A stretch of DNA of 64,000 nucleotides from positions 176,089,955 to 176,153,954 of the forward strand of contig CM051462.1 in assembly GCA_028095005.1 (NCBI GenBank), given 5' to 3'. Below the pieces are notes generated by a model that ran no database searches, had not been told where the DNA came from, and worked only from the letters and a program-made list of their open reading frames with translations. This stretch comes from Rhynchospora pubera (taxonomy: Eukaryota; Streptophyta; Magnoliopsida; Poales; Cyperaceae). Positions 8,929 through 20,358 of this stretch are shown in pieces. How positions within the stretch are numbered: position 1 is the first letter of the stretch; each line of letters starts with the position of its first letter. The position numbers were made by a program, and so were the translations under genes.

Positions 8929-11900
8929 GTAGTTTGAGGATCTCCTTCTTCACCACTTCCTTGAGATTTGGGTTGAGCCTTCTTTGAGTTTCCCTTGATG
9001 GTTTCTGGTCGTCTTCTAGCAAGATACGGTGTGTGCAAAAGGACGAGTCGATGCCCTTCAAGTCATCGATGGAGTACCCAATGGCACCTTGGTGAGTTCT
9101 CAACACTTCCAACAATTTCTCTATCTGTCCTGCATCTAATTCGGAGTTAACGATAACAGGGTATGTTTGATTCGGGCCAAGGAATTCATACCTGAGCGAA
9201 GGTGGAAGTGGTTTAAGTTCGACCTTAGGAGCCTCTGTTTGATTGATGTCGTTCGGTCCGAGCAAAGAATTGTCGGGGTCGAACGGAGCATCTGCCGTGT
9301 CAACTCCTTCAGATTGCCCATCTGTTCGGTCCGAATGCTCTTTGTTTGGGTCGAACTGGCCCTCTGTTGCAGCTACTTCCTCCAATAGGGCGTCTGTTCG
9401 GTCCGAATGAACATTGTCGGGGTCGAACTGACGGTTGTCCTCGCCGCAAGCAGGGTCGTGAACTTCCTTGATTGATTCCTCCACTCCTATTGCTTCCGGT
9501 ACATCAAAAAGAAACTGTTGATAGCCCGTGAGGGCTGAATTGTACTGGTCTTCCAGCTCTTCCTCAATTGTCGGCTCAATTTCCTCAATCATGAAACAGG
9601 TATCGGTGGAGGTGGGACATCTCATCGCTTTGTTGATTGAGAACTTCAGCGTCTCCCCCCCCACTCTGACCAGAATTGTGCCCTCCCTGGCATCCATCAA
9701 CACGCCGGCTGTGCAGAGGAACGGTCGTCCCAAGATGATTGGGACCTCTTTGTCCTCTTCCATGTCCATGACAACAAAATCACTAGGAACCAAGAATTTG
9801 CCAACTTGAACTGGTATATCTCTAATGATCCCCAGTGGCAGCCTTACAGATGAGTCGGCGAGTTTGAGAGTCATTCGGGCAGGCATAAGCTCACCAAACC
9901 CAACCTTCTCATAGACGGACTTAGGCATCAAGCTGACACTTGCCCCCATATCATAGAGGGCCTGTTTAATTATGGCGTTACCGATCACACATGGCAGAAC
10001 AAACCTACCAGGATCCTCTCTTTTGGGTGGCATGGTGTTGGTGAGGGCCTCCGTACTGCGGTAGGTTAATGCCACCGTCTTAAGTTCCTCTAGAGATCTC
10101 TTGCCCGTGCACAATTCTTTCAAGAACTTAGCGTAGATTGGCACATGGGCGATGGCGTCTGTGAAAGGAATAGTGATCCTCATTTGTTTCAAGATTTCCC
10201 AAAAGGATCTAAACTGGGCATCTTCCCTGCTTCTGAGCAGTCTCCGTGGAAAAGGGACTGGAGGATGATAGCTGGGTGCCCCCGAAGTGTCATGGGCCTT
10301 CTCATTTACCCCTTCGGACCGAGCAGGAGGCTGTTCGGGTCGAATAGCACTAGTTGAGGCACCTTCCACTCGTACCTCTGTTTCTTCGGACCGAACAAGC
10401 ACCGGCTGGGGTCGAACGGAGCTTTGTTCAGGTCGAACAGGTGCGTCGGTGTCTCCATCAACCTTGTCCTGCTGTTTCTGTTCAAGGGCGGGTGCAAACC
10501 CTCCTGGAGTCGTTGGTTCGGTCCGATTGGTTGTGGATTCGACCCGAACTGGGGACTGGACAGGTGATTCAGGTGGCATTGGTGGATCCTCGTAATGCCT
10601 TCCGCTTCGCAAGACGTGCAGAGCTTTGATTTCTGCATTTGGATTGACTTGTGGCTGCCCCGGGAGTTGCCCTGGAGGTCGGGAAAAATGTGCTTCCATC
10701 ATTCGCTCCAAGCGCTGGAGCGAAGCTGCACTCCCTTTCAGTTCATTCGTGGTGGTTTTGAGCTCCTCAATTCCTTCTGAGAGCATCATGTTGTATTTTC
10801 CTTGCTCATGCATGAAGTGTTGAACAACCACTGGGACTCCATCCGTGTTATATACTGACTTCTTAGTGAAAGGCCCATTGGAGTTGTGGAATTGTTGATC
10901 ACGCCTAGGAAATTGTGGGTTTTGCCCTTTGTAGGCGTGTCTTGGCTGGTAGGGGCGATCAAGTGTGGCCATTTGCATGGTTTTCTTAAGATCTGGGTCA
11001 TTCATGTGTTCCCAATCCTTTTGCTCTCCTTCGTCCAATGAGTAGCTGCGGCTAAAGATATGCCTTGGATAGTAGGAGGGTCCATTGTTTATGGAATGGA
11101 CTTGAGCGCCCCCGCTGTTGCTTCTAGCCAATGGGCAATCCTGCGGCCTGTGCCCCTCTTCCCCGCAGGCTCCACATAGATTGGAGCGAAGGTGAGTTCC
11201 TTGGGTCGACTGATATGCAGCAAGCTCAGCTTCCAATTCTGCGATCCTGTCGTTCCTAGCTGTGATCTCGTGGACCTGGTGTTTCGAGTTGTTGGGACGT
11301 CGAGGATTGGGAATTGGATACCACGTGTAGTTGCGAGCACAATGGTCAAGCAAATCTCGCCCACGAGCATCATCTAGGCGTTTGAAAGCTCCACCTGAAA
11401 GAGAATCAATGTTAATCTTGATATTATCGTAAAGGCCACTATAAAAGTTTTTCAACAAAAGCCAATCCTGAATGCCATGGTGGGGGCAAGAATTTTCAAG
11501 ATCCCTAAACCGTTCCCATGCATCCCTCATGGTTTCGTCGTCCTTTTGAGCAAAGTTATTCAATTCCCTCCTAATTGTGTCCGACCTATCAGCTGAGAAA
11601 TACCGTCCTAAAAAGATTTGTGCCATTTGATCCCAAGATCGGATTGACCCCTTTTTCAAAGTTTTGTACCATTTACGGGCATTATCTTTAAGGGTAAAAT
11701 GAAACAGTAATAGCCTAATTGCTTGTTGAGAAACCCCATTGATTTTGATCAAACGAGTACAATCAGTAAAAGTTTGTAAATGAGAATGAGGGTCCTCTTT
11801 GTCATCTCCAAAGAATGGATTTTGTTGAACTAGAGTGACGTGGTTGGGAGCAATTAGCATGTTGTTGGCCTCGATGCCTGGGATCAGCACCGGTCCGCCC

Positions 11901-12361
11901 ACGTCTCTAGCATTCGGGGCTCCGTACTCGCCAAGCGTCCTTTCACGGCCCCGATCTTCTTCATCGTCGGAGTTGTGGACGCTTGCCTCGTCTTCTTGAG
12001 TCCACCGGCGGCGCTCGTCTTCGAAATCCCTTCGTTGACCAGCCAGAGTGTTCCTTTCCGCCGTAAGTCGAGCCTCTCGCTGCTCGAGTTGGAGACGGAG
12101 ATTCTCCAATTCTTGCGTGCGCTGAGCGATGGCTTCAGGGGTGAGTTGCTCGGCCATTGTTTGACTTTCGTCTCTCTGTATGGTGTCCTGCTCGGTCCGA
12201 ACTGGAGCTTGGTCGGTCCGAACAGATATTGATGGAGGTGATGCGGCCTCTTCGGTAATCCTTCGGAGGAAGTCTTTGACCTTTTGCGGTGGGGACCTCT
12301 TTCTTTGGTGGTTACCTGCCAGTCCTGCAACACAGAGAGAGACGGAAGTGTGAGTAAACAA
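8894..12361 (-). CDS. gag-pro: Athila gag and aspartic protease polyprotein
   Basis: The open frame has 1,155 codons. The retrotransposon gag domain spans about residues 178-345. A CX2CX4HX4C zinc knuckle (C396, C399, H404, C409) would bind element RNA. The protease carries DMGAS at 804-808 and ILGRP at 876-880; the family more often has DLGAS. M69 (ATG at 12155-12157) is a plausible true start, because the first 68 residues read like leader. Linkers at about 44-66, 604-684 and 985-1055 are built from repeated SDRTD, VRTEQ and FDPN motifs, the in-frame form of the element's TTCGGTCCGAA repeats. The frame is lost at an A4 run (8901-8904) just as the reverse transcriptase begins: it ends in an early stop, and the RT continues one frame over. 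A one-base insertion explains this best. Confidence 0.9.
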   Translation of the reverse strand: MFTHTSVSLCVAGLAGNHQRKRSPPQKVKDFLRRITEEAASPPSISVRTDQAPVRTEQDTIQRDESQTMAEQLTPEAIAQRTQELENLRLQLEQREARLTAERNTLAGQRRDFEDERRRWTQEDEASVHNSDDEEDRGRERTLGEYGAPNARDVGGPVLIPGIEANNMLIAPNHVTLVQQNPFFGDDKEDPHSHLQTFTDCTRLIKINGVSQQAIRLLLFHFTLKDNARKWYKTLKKGSIRSWDQMAQIFLGRYFSADRSDTIRRELNNFAQKDDETMRDAWERFRDLENSCPHHGIQDWLLLKNFYSGLYDNIKINIDSLSGGAFKRLDDARGRDLLDHCARNYTWYPIPNPRRPNNSKHQVHEITARNDRIAELEAELAAYQSTQGTHLRSNLCGACGEEGHRPQDCPLARSNSGGAQVHSINNGPSYYPRHIFSRSYSLDEGEQKDWEHMNDPDLKKTMQMATLDRPYQPRHAYKGQNPQFPRRDQQFHNSNGPFTKKSVYNTDGVPVVVQHFMHEQGKYNMMLSEGIEELKTTTNELKGSAASLQRLERMMEAHFSRPPGQLPGQPQVNPNAEIKALHVLRSGRHYEDPPMPPESPVQSPVRVESTTNRTEPTTPGGFAPALEQKQQDKVDGDTDAPVRPEQSSVRPQPVLVRSEETEVRVEGASTSAIRPEQPPARSEGVNEKAHDTSGAPSYHPPVPFPRRLLRSREDAQFRSFWEILKQMRITIPFTDAIAHVPIYAKFLKELCTGKRSLEELKTVALTYRSTEALTNTMPPKREDPGRFVLPCVIGNAIIKQALYDMGASVSLMPKSVYEKVGFGELMPARMTLKLADSSVRLPLGIIRDIPVQVGKFLVPSDFVVMDMEEDKEVPIILGRPFLCTAGVLMDAREGTILVRVGGETLKFSINKAMRCPTSTDTCFMIEEIEPTIEEELEDQYNSALTGYQQFLFDVPEAIGVEESIKEVHDPACGEDNRQFDPDNVHSDRTDALLEEVAATEGQFDPNKEHSDRTDGQSEGVDTADAPFDPDNSLLGPNDINQTEAPKVELKPLPPSLRYEFLGPNQTYPVIVNSELDAGQIEKLLEVLRTHQGAIGYSIDDLKGIDSSFCTHRILLEDDQKPSRETQRRLNPNLKEVVKKEILKLLDARIIYPIFR

Positions 12362-12412
12362 AATAAAAGTCTAGTCTCCAAATACTGAAACAAGTATCTA
12401 ATATCGACACCG

Positions 12413-12430
12413 TCCCCGGCAACGGCGCCA
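12413..12430 (-). other. Primer binding site, tRNA-Asp type
   Basis: The minus strand reads TGGCGCCGTTGCCGGGGA, an exact 18-base complement of the 3' end of plant tRNA-Asp including CCA. It lies three bases inside the 5' LTR. This primer choice is typical of Athila elements. Confidence 0.92.
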
Positions 12431-12433
12431 ATT

Positions 12434-14174
12434 TGATGAAGGAATTAAATCCTAGTACCAAATAAATTTGTACCTAGACCTGACCTCACTAGTCGTCAAA
12501 GTTAAGCTTAGGGTCGAACCCACAGGACGGATTAACGATTACTAGACTTGTTGTTTTTCTGAAGCTAGACAATAAAATAAGATAGAGAGTGTTGCAAATT
12601 AAAGAGACTAAGTAACAAAGCAATCAAAGTTGATATTTTTGGTTGTTTTCTTTTGTTCTGAATAACAATTCAGGGAAGGTAAAATAAGGTAGGTAGATTT
12701 TTGAGGGTTTTTCTTTCAGATATAAAAAGGCATCTTAGGGGTCAGGATTCACTTAGGTTTAGCCTTCGAATTGCTGGATTTCTCGCTGATGCATTAAATA
12801 CCAATAAATCGAAACATACACTCTCAGTTCGGTCCGAACCAGACGAGTTCGGTCCGAACAGAGGTCGATATGTTGGGTTATGACTATATAACTTGAGTTT
12901 TAACTTTATGAAAGGCTTAGATCGGCTGTAGCTATGTCTCCTAATCCTCAACTGTCGTCTTTTGGTCTAGAAGTTAGCACAGGACTCTACTTTGCCCACA
13001 TAGGTCAAATAAACCTAAACTTTCGTGTCGGTATTTTAAGTAACCTATGTCTAAATTATTGGTCTTCTTAGGGATATCTAAGTAGCCTTTCAGCCAACTT
13101 AGAAGCTACACCTTTCGGTATAAGCTAATTTCCTCTTTCGAATCGTCAATTTATCCCAAGTACTTAATTTGATTCCGATTGTCTAACCTAACCTTGTAAC
13201 TTAACTAAACAGGCCTTTATTTAGAAGTAAATCAGGTCCAGGCAGGTAAATCAAACAAGCAATAATAATAATTCTCAATAATAAGATCATAAAGCCAAAC
13301 AGTCAAGTTATATCAAATCTTAACACCAACCTAAACCTAAACTACATCCATACCCTAAGACATAAAATAAATTACTCTAACATGTTCTCAAAACAGCAAA
13401 TAAACATAGTATAAGCATAATAAAGATACAAGCCCATAGAAGCAGAAAATAAAAGCATAAAGGAAAATAAAGTCTACTCCTTTAATGCCAATACAACTTC
13501 TCCTAGGCAGTGGATGAGAGGTGAAATGGTGAGATCTGCTCCTCGCTGCTGCCGTCGCTTCAAACAAGTCGTAGAACACTAGGGTGATGATGGAAATTCA
13601 AACTAGGTGGCTCCTTCTTTCCTCCGAATCAAAAAAGGTCCCCTCTCTGGAGAGAAGAGAGGTCCTTTTATAACCCTTTGGTTGCTTGGGGACGAGGTTA
13701 GGTCATACAGAGCATCAAAAGTTGCTAAAATGTCAGTTTCCATGTATGAAAAACATACCAAAACTCATCTGTTCGACCTGGAGAGATAGGCTTCGGTCCG
13801 AACTGGGGAAAGGCTCGACCTAGAGAAGAGAAGTGAAGTAAATAGAGGGCACTTCGGTCCGAACAGAGGCAGTTCGGTGCGAACTGGAGAGAGAGATGGA
13901 CCAAATAAAGGTGTTGGGGTCGAACAGAGCCTAGGAATGAGTCATCTAGGTGGCAAGTGGCCCGCATGTCGGTCTAGAATATGTCCCTATGCCAGGAATG
14001 AGTCGTCTGGCGCGCATGCAACCATGAAAATCATCAAAACCCTGTAAAAACAAGTAGAAGCAGCAGCAGAGCCAAATCCTGGGAAAATAGCAAGTAATTG
14101 TCAAACAATTTAATGGTTTGGGTATACTTTCAGTGCCAAGTACGGTCAAAATACCAATGATATCGAGGATATCA
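12434..14174 (-). repeat. 5' LTR of the Athila element (complete, 1,741 bp)
   Basis: On the plus strand it starts TGATGAAGG and ends GATATCA, so it has the TG...CA ends of an LTR. Three bases separate it from the tRNA-Asp primer site on its inner side. It holds the promoter of the element on the minus strand and several copies of the TTCGGTCCGAA motif. It lacks the 21-bp segment kept in the 3' LTR. Confidence 0.95.
13666..13672 (-). promoter_or_regulatory. Probable TATA box of the Athila LTR
   Basis: The minus strand reads TATAAAA and then GGACC, and leads into a pyrimidine-rich segment that can fold as CCTCTCT / AGAGAGG around a 7-base loop. Only one clear TATA box was seen at this point of the LTR. 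The same sequence sits at 990-996 in the 3' LTR. Its use as the start of genomic RNA is inferred. Confidence 0.5.
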
Positions 14175-14687
14175 CGTATCAATCGTGTCGAATGTGTCAT
14201 GAGTTTATTTTTTTTAAAAAATAGTTAAATATATTTTACAATTATTTAAAATCGAGAAAAATTGTATCAAAATTTTTAAATAGGCTATATAGTTGAAAAA
14301 AATAATTTGTTAATATTTCATGATGAAACAATATAATAATTAGATAATAAAATACAATTACATAATATTAGTTAGAAATTTTTATTTATACTTTCTTTAT
14401 GATATTTTTTTTATTTCAAATCATCCTTAGTTTTTTTTATATATTAATATTTATATAATGTGTTTTCAAATTTAAAATTTTAAAATTTTGAAAAATATAT
14501 AGAACCGTGTTATACCTATGTTTTGTCAAATTGTACCATGTTGAACCATGTCGTGTTAAATCTTGTCACTTATTTGAAAATGTCAACACAATACAATTTT
14601 AGCTTGCCACACCAACACACATGTGTTGTGTTGAATCCGTACATATGACATGTTGTGTCGTGATAACACGAATTTGTATCGTGTCAA
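14175..14687. repeat. Degenerate CACGACACG-rich repeat at the Athila insertion site
   Basis: This AT-rich stretch holds scattered TGTCGTGT / ACACGA words. Similar words recur at about 40935-41115, so both may be relics of one repeat family. No gene was seen. Confidence 0.35.
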
Positions 14688-15284
14688 GTGTCAACAGAAA
14701 AATTTTTATCAAAGACAAAAATACCCTCAACAATTTTAAAAAAGACGAAGTAGCATCAACATTTTTAAAATGAGCACAACTATAGCGGTAATGCTATTGT
14801 CGCTATGGTCCAGCCTTATAGCGGTAATGCTATTGCCGCTATAGCATTTTACTTTTTTTTTCCGCAGACAACTTTTTCGAAAGCAACTTGAAATAACTAA
14901 AGTTTTTTTTAAAAAAAAATAAATATTGCTTATACGGCAATTCTACTGCCCCTATAAGGACTTTTGGTTTTTTTTTTGGGTAGATTTACTTTTACTTTTT
15001 TCCGAATTTTTTCTTTTTTGTTTTACTTTGTACTTCATTATACATCAATATGCAATATGCATTGGTTGCTACAATTATTTTAGTATTTTCATTTCTAATT
15101 TTAATTAGATCGTTTATATAAACTTTGAACCAATGGATTTAATTAGATCATATGTGTCATAATACGTTGCATTATTTTTTTTTTCTTATTTCTCATTTCG
15201 ATTATGTGTCGTAATACATTGATCATACTACGGCACTTTATTTTTTTTTCAATAATACATACTACGGTACTTTATTTTCACGAA

Positions 15285-15443
15285 AATGACGGGAATCACG
15301 GTGATGACGAGGGTATAGGGATAGATGAGGAGGATCAGGGTCAGAACGTTCGTACTCCTAGTTCAAGCCTTGCTAGAAGACGGAACATGAGAGTGGTTAG
15401 AAAATTTGACAAATTAACATTCTTAGGGAAGAAAAGACATTGA
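15285..15443 (+). pseudogene. Coding-like remnant inside the Mutator-like element
   Basis: About 50 codons rich in Asp and Glu are followed by a basic stretch with RRRNMRVVRKFDK and a stop. The base composition is richer in G+C than the flanks. It lies in the unique centre of the foldback element and could be a captured gene fragment or transposase tail. I do not recognise it. Confidence 0.3.
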
Positions 15444-15510
15444 TTCACCTGTAGTTTTTACTATGTTATATTATTATTATGTTGTATCATTATGGACTTG
15501 TAGTTTTATT

Positions 15511-17300
15511 TGTTAGAGATATGTCCTAGATGCCAATCAGTTGGTGGCTATTATATTAGTTTATGTTATCGATGATGATTGATCATTTGTTCCTAGAGAT
15601 TATTATTGACAGATCATTCAGGTCGAGGATCTGAATTGTAGATCTCTGTAGATCATTCGTTAGAATGACAATAATATCTCTAAAGTGTCCATAGTCTTGA
15701 TAATTAACAAGGAATATTAATTATCATATAAGACTAGTATGCAAGCTAAGTGATGATTAAGTTTTACAAATCATGGGTAAGGAGTTACCAACTAAATTGC
15801 ATATGTGTATGTTACTGGAACATAGCACATGACATGACCCAATGAAATAAATATATGGATTGTGTTACGTGTCATTATTTATTTCATAAGTGTTTGATTC
15901 TGAGTTTGAGATGGTTCAGTTTCTCCACATGAGGATATGTTCAATAAATATCGTCTAACGCTGATTCCTGATAAAGGATGCTATACGGACTTTATTTATG
16001 TTCTCTTGAATTGTGCGGGGAGAAACTGGTCATCAAGATAACCGTATGTCCCTCGTTAGTACACCTAATGAGTGATGATATCCACTGGGCCCCTTGATGG
16101 AGATGGATTGTTTGCTAGCAACTTATACAATCATCTCTAGATCAAGAAATGTGTAATCTGCAAGAATGACACATTCCTATCTTGGATTATACAAGGATAT
16201 CATGTGACATAAGAATCAAAACAATAAGATATTATTTTCTTATGCAGGATTGAAGTACTGTATTGGTACAGTATTTATTTATGCGTATTGGGAATCATAA
16301 CGTGTTGCTAGATACCGCTTATGATTATTGAAAATAAACAGTGATTTATTTTCCATGGCCAACATAGCATAAATCTTCAAAGGGTCACACAAATAGAACT
16401 TTGACCATACAATGCATTATTTATTTGTTCGCAGCAGTGAGTACTGTGAAAATATGATGAGTTAATTAATTAATTATACCGTTGCGAACTGTTATAATTA
16501 ATTAAATCAAGGAGATCATATAAAAATAAATTAATGCATATGCTAATCCTATAATAATTATCAATAAGTTGATAGTTATTTTTATTCAACAATATTTAAT
16601 ATAATTATATGAATTATATTAAGTAAATAGGTTTTAATTTGTTAAGTCTAATTGAGCCCAAACAAAATGCAACTTGAGAGATCAATTATTAAATGGTTTA
16701 ATGGGCTAATGACACATTTGATGTGGCCCATCTAAACCCATCTCATGGCCGGCCATTAAGGAATATTTTGGTCCCCTAAAATATGGATTATGTGATGATC
16801 TATATATGGATCAATTAAGAAATGATTAGGTAAATATATTTCCTAATTTTCTCTCTCCTCTTTTTTTTTTTTTGGACGCCGCCACTCTCAAGAGATAAAA
16901 TTTTCAGACCTGAAATTTTTTTTTCTCGAATCACAAGCATTAGGTGCTCATGTGTTGAGTGTTAGCCATCTTCATTTAATAGAGATTAATTGGAAGAAAG
17001 ACAAGCAACAAAGGATTAGCTATTTTCTCTTTCTTGCTAGCACAAGAGGTGGAGAAGGTGGTTAATTTCCTTGGTGGACTAGAGGCCGGCTACGTGGTGG
17101 TGGTGGTGGAGAGCACGCCATCAACTCCAAGAGATTAAGGTCAAGCCTTCTAGTTACGATACTAGAAGAGGTAACCTCCTACATGTCTTATTTTAAATGT
17201 TAAACCGTTTGTTTGACTAGATCCGTTATTTGCAATAGTTAAATGCTTATTAAACGTTAATAAAAAAATTAAAATTGCACGAGGACTTGAGTTCCTAACA
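15511..17300 (+). mobile_element. Solo LTR, probably copia (Tork/Angela-like), nested
   Basis: It starts TGTTAGAGATATG and ends GAGTTCCTAACA, and is flanked by the perfect 5-bp duplication TTATT (15506-15510 and 17301-17305). At 1,790 bp without coding sequence it fits a solo LTR left by recombination. A TATATATGG box at about 16802 followed by a CT-rich stretch suggests the plus-strand orientation. The lineage call rests on the look of the ends. Confidence 0.8.
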
Positions 17301-18125
17301 TTATTATGTTATTAGTATGGATGACTTGTAGTTTTTTTATTTGTTTCTATGATTAAATTTTTGTGATCAACACATTACGACACATATGATCTAATTAAAT
17401 CCATTGATTCAAAGTTAATGAAAACGATCTAATTAAGATTAAAAATAAAAATAATAAAATAATTATAGCAACCTAATACATATTGCATATCGATGTATAA
17501 TAAAGCACAAAGTAAAAATAAAAAGGAAAAAAACGACAAAAAAAGTAAAAGTAAATCCACCGAAAAAAGTCAAAAGTCCTTATAGTGACAGTAGAATTTT
17601 CGCTATAAGCAATATTTATTTTTTTTAAAAAAATTATTCATTTCAAGTTGTTTTCGAAAAAGGTCAGTCGGAAAAAAAGTAAAATGCTATAAGGTTGGGC
17701 CATAGCGGTAATGCTATTGTCGCTATAACTGTGCTCATTTTAAAAATATTGTTGCTATTTTGTCCTTTTTAAAATTGTTGGAAATATTTTTATCTTTGAT
17801 AAAAATTTTTCGTGTCAACCCATCTAACACGTGGCCACATAGAGAGCACTTTGGCACCAGGGGACCCACTATTGGGTCCCACCAACCTCGGCAGCACTTT
17901 GCTTCTTTTCCACTCCGAAGTCCGAACTCGGTGCATCCATTTATTCATGTAACATGCAGTTGGACTGTTCGACTATTCATTTATATCGTATTTAAGTATG
18001 GAAAAATTAGTTTTGTGCCACTCTAAAATTGAAAAATTAGAAATTTACCATTTTAAAATTGAATGAAATTTTATATTGTATTCGTACCTATTCAAGTATG
18101 AAGTATGAACAAGTACGCGCTCAAG

Positions 18126-18240
18126 TCCACATCAAGTCAGGTCATTCGAATGAAAATTTTAATAGTTTTCAGTATGACGGAATCCACATCCAAGTCAGGT
18201 CATTCGAATGAAAATTTTAATAGTTTTCAGTATGACGCAG
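18126..18240. repeat. Two-copy tandem repeat, about 57-bp unit
   Basis: A unit containing AAGTCAGGTCATTCGAATGA and ending in CAGTATGACG occurs twice in a row with almost no change. It gives a short in-frame repeat in an open frame that has no other sign of being a gene. The rest of 17812-18621 shows no gene. Confidence 0.8.
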
Positions 18241-18621
18241 AGAAGGGAGAAGAAAGGGAAACAAGAAATAGAGTATTTTGGTCAATACCAAAAATTAGAT
18301 ATGAAAAAAAGGTGATTTATACAATAAAATAAGTAAATTTCTAATTTAATTGGATTTAGGTGGTAATTTTCAAATGCTTAATTTTGGATGATGAATTTTT
18401 TATTTTTCAACTTTAGAGTTGCATAGAAATAATTTTTTAAATATTTATTTTCGTTGACTTTTTTTTGAAGGTTATATTCGTTGACCTTAAATTTTCCTAT
18501 GTGTACGGACAAAAAAGATAATAATATTTTATTTGTTTCTCTCTCTTTTTCTGCTCCTCCTGTATCCTGCGATAGGCCGAGCTGTTGTCGACCTCGACCT
18601 TTTCATCGTGTTCTTCTCCTT

Positions 18622-18758
18622 GGCACCGTTTGGATATAGGAAGAAGGAAGAAGGAAGAAGACCCAAATTTATTATAAACAATCCAAAGTCTTCACCAAGT
18701 TAACTTTCCAATACTTCTTTCCTTCTTTCTTTCTTCCCACATCTATCCAAACGGAGCC
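18622..18758. mobile_element. Harbinger/Tourist-like MITE, 137 bp
   Basis: Inverted ends GGCACCGTTTGGAT and ATCCAAACGGAGCC are flanked by CTT on both sides. It belongs with the elements at 42967-43114 and 53072-53253, which share the CGTTTGGAT-type end and 3-bp target duplications. Confidence 0.75.
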
Positions 18759-20358
18759 CTTAAGACCAATCGAAAGAGACCCCTGTTGCACCATTTTTAT
18801 TGTTCACATATTTCCAACTCGAATATAGGAATTCTATGCCGCATTTCTTTTTAGTTTTCTTGATTGCTCTTAACTTCATACAATTTCTTCGTGCATCGAT
18901 TTCTCGAAAGAAATTAAAATTATTTTTTCTATTTTTTTTTACAAAATTGCATTTTCCTCCTTTTTTTGGGTGTGTTTTTCAGCTCTTCTACTAATTAAGT
19001 GTTCACGCCGTAGTAATTGACCTGTGCCCTGATTGGTAAGTCCTTGTCGCGCACTAGTGTGGAGTGACCCTCACCGGTTTGATAGAATTAGAAAGGCAAC
19101 AAGAACGTTTTGTGAATAAACATGTTTATATGGTCACAATACAAAGTGGTGTGGTTTTGCATAATGCTTTCTAATATCATCCTCATATTAATACCATTCT
19201 AAAATTAAAATTTATGTTTACTCCGAGTTCAATTCGGGGAGGGAGGCCCTTCACCCACTGTGACCTGTGTTACTCCAATGAAATCGGAGACTTCCTACTG
19301 TAATTGATTAATAATAATAACAACAATTGATGATATTTTTGGTTGGCTCTGCAGGATCTATGATTTGGTCATGTGAGAAATTTCATCATACTTCCTATCA
19401 ATTCAATTCTGTTGCATGCTTTTTATTTTCATTTGGCAGCACCAGAACTTTCAAACAGTAGGTCCCTAATGGAATTCGTGTAACGTTTATCATCCATATA
19501 ACAAAGTCAAGTCGCGCGCATGTGCTTTTTCTCTCTTTTGGATGCGTGGTTTCCGAACTGTAAATAAATATTCGGAATAGGCCTTTTCACAATTTGGGTA
19601 AAAGAGTAAACATGGTATTATAGCTTGAGAACTTTGTTGTTGTACATGGTGTATTTTTTAGGTTTTGAGTAGGATTTTTAATATTATCTTTTCATTTGTT
19701 TTGTTAAGTAATAAAAATGTGTGCACAGAAAAAAACAGAATAAATTCACATCTTAGTAACGATATTAACTACACTTGAAGGATAATTTATGTTGTTAGAT
19801 TTATACCAACGGCCCAGACGAGTTTGGTGTCAACATATTTCGCATGGTTTCCTTTGGAGTTTGAGACATAAATTCCAACAAACAGTACATAAAACAATGA
19901 GAAACAATAAGAAACTTTTTGTAGGCAACTGACAAGCAAAGTTTATCACCTCTTGAAAATCAGACCAATTTATATACAGGGCCCTACAATTATACAATTA
20001 CCCAACCAATGCCAATTTTGCACAGCTCAGTTTTAAATATAGAGTCCCCGTATCATTATTACTATTACCAATGCCAATTAACGATACTCTACACAACGTA
20101 CTTTAATTTACTACCCAAATTACTATTACAACAACTTATACTCTCTACTTCAACTACCATCCTATACTACACTACTTTCATTAGACTACGTCTCTGACAA
20201 CCAACTAGTACCTACTATCCTACATTTGGCATGCACAAAGCTGGTGCCTTAGCACCTATTTATAGCATACAAATTAATATCGGTAGAAATACATGCACTT
20301 GATATCACTAAATTCCCATATTATTAACTCGATTAGCTTTTTTCTAAATCTTTCTAGC
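18759..20358. other. Intergenic, no gene recognised
   Basis: AT-rich sequence with only short frames. A short block at about 19220-19300 is richer in G+C and may be a transposon remnant, but I could not place it. Confidence 0.5.

Larger units (their letters stand above)
152..13863. repeat. Dispersed 11-bp near-palindrome TTCGGTCCGAA
   Basis: Exact or one-to-two-base variants occur in clusters across the whole element: LTR (152-162, 172-182, 1116-1126, 1177-1187 and their twins), 3' spacer (2858-2889), ORF-1 spacer (4876-4886), pol linker (about 7468-7620), protease-RT linker (about 9248-9430), gag-protease linker (about 10310-10550) and gag start (about 12190-12225). A partner form, TTCGGGTCGAA, often alternates with it. 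In coding parts the repeats stay in frame as SDRT, VRTEQ, FDPN or LGPN. Confidence 0.85.
1..14174 (-). mobile_element. Athila-lineage Ty3/gypsy LTR retrotransposon, nearly complete
   Basis: Two near-identical terminal repeats flank an internal region read on the minus strand in the order primer site, gag, protease, RT, RNase H, integrase, ORF-1. The Athila assignment rests on the tRNA-Asp primer site, the DMGAS-type protease and a downstream ATHILA ORF-1 family gene. The 3' LTR is cut by the window start, and about 242 bp lie outside, giving an inferred full length near 14.4 kb. A hand alignment of the LTRs finds 11 substitutions in about 1,498 bp plus one 21-bp indel, so the insertion is young. 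Pol is broken at three points: a one-base insertion at 8901-8904, an amber stop at 7519-7521 and a one-base deletion near 6430-6448. This copy therefore cannot make an intact polyprotein by plain translation. The right flank is CGTAT; the matching left target duplication lies outside the window. Confidence 0.95.
14697..17811. mobile_element. Mutator-like long-TIR (foldback) element, split by a solo LTR
   Basis: The ends GAAAAATTTTTATC... and ...GATAAAAATTTTTC face each other, and inverted similarity runs inward for about 450-500 bp on each side (about 14697-15200 and 17340-17811). Flanks read GTGTCAACA (14688-14696) and GTGTCAACC (17812-17820), a 9-bp duplication with one mismatch, the size made by Mutator-type transposases. 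The arms contain the quasi-palindrome ATAGCGGTAATGCTATTG, twice in the left arm. Without the nested LTR the element is about 1.3 kb. No transposase is visible, so it is non-autonomous. Confidence 0.75.

Noticed and set aside
15511..17300. A full small retrotransposon in place of a solo LTR
   Set aside because: No primer site, polypurine tract or internal second LTR was seen between the ends.
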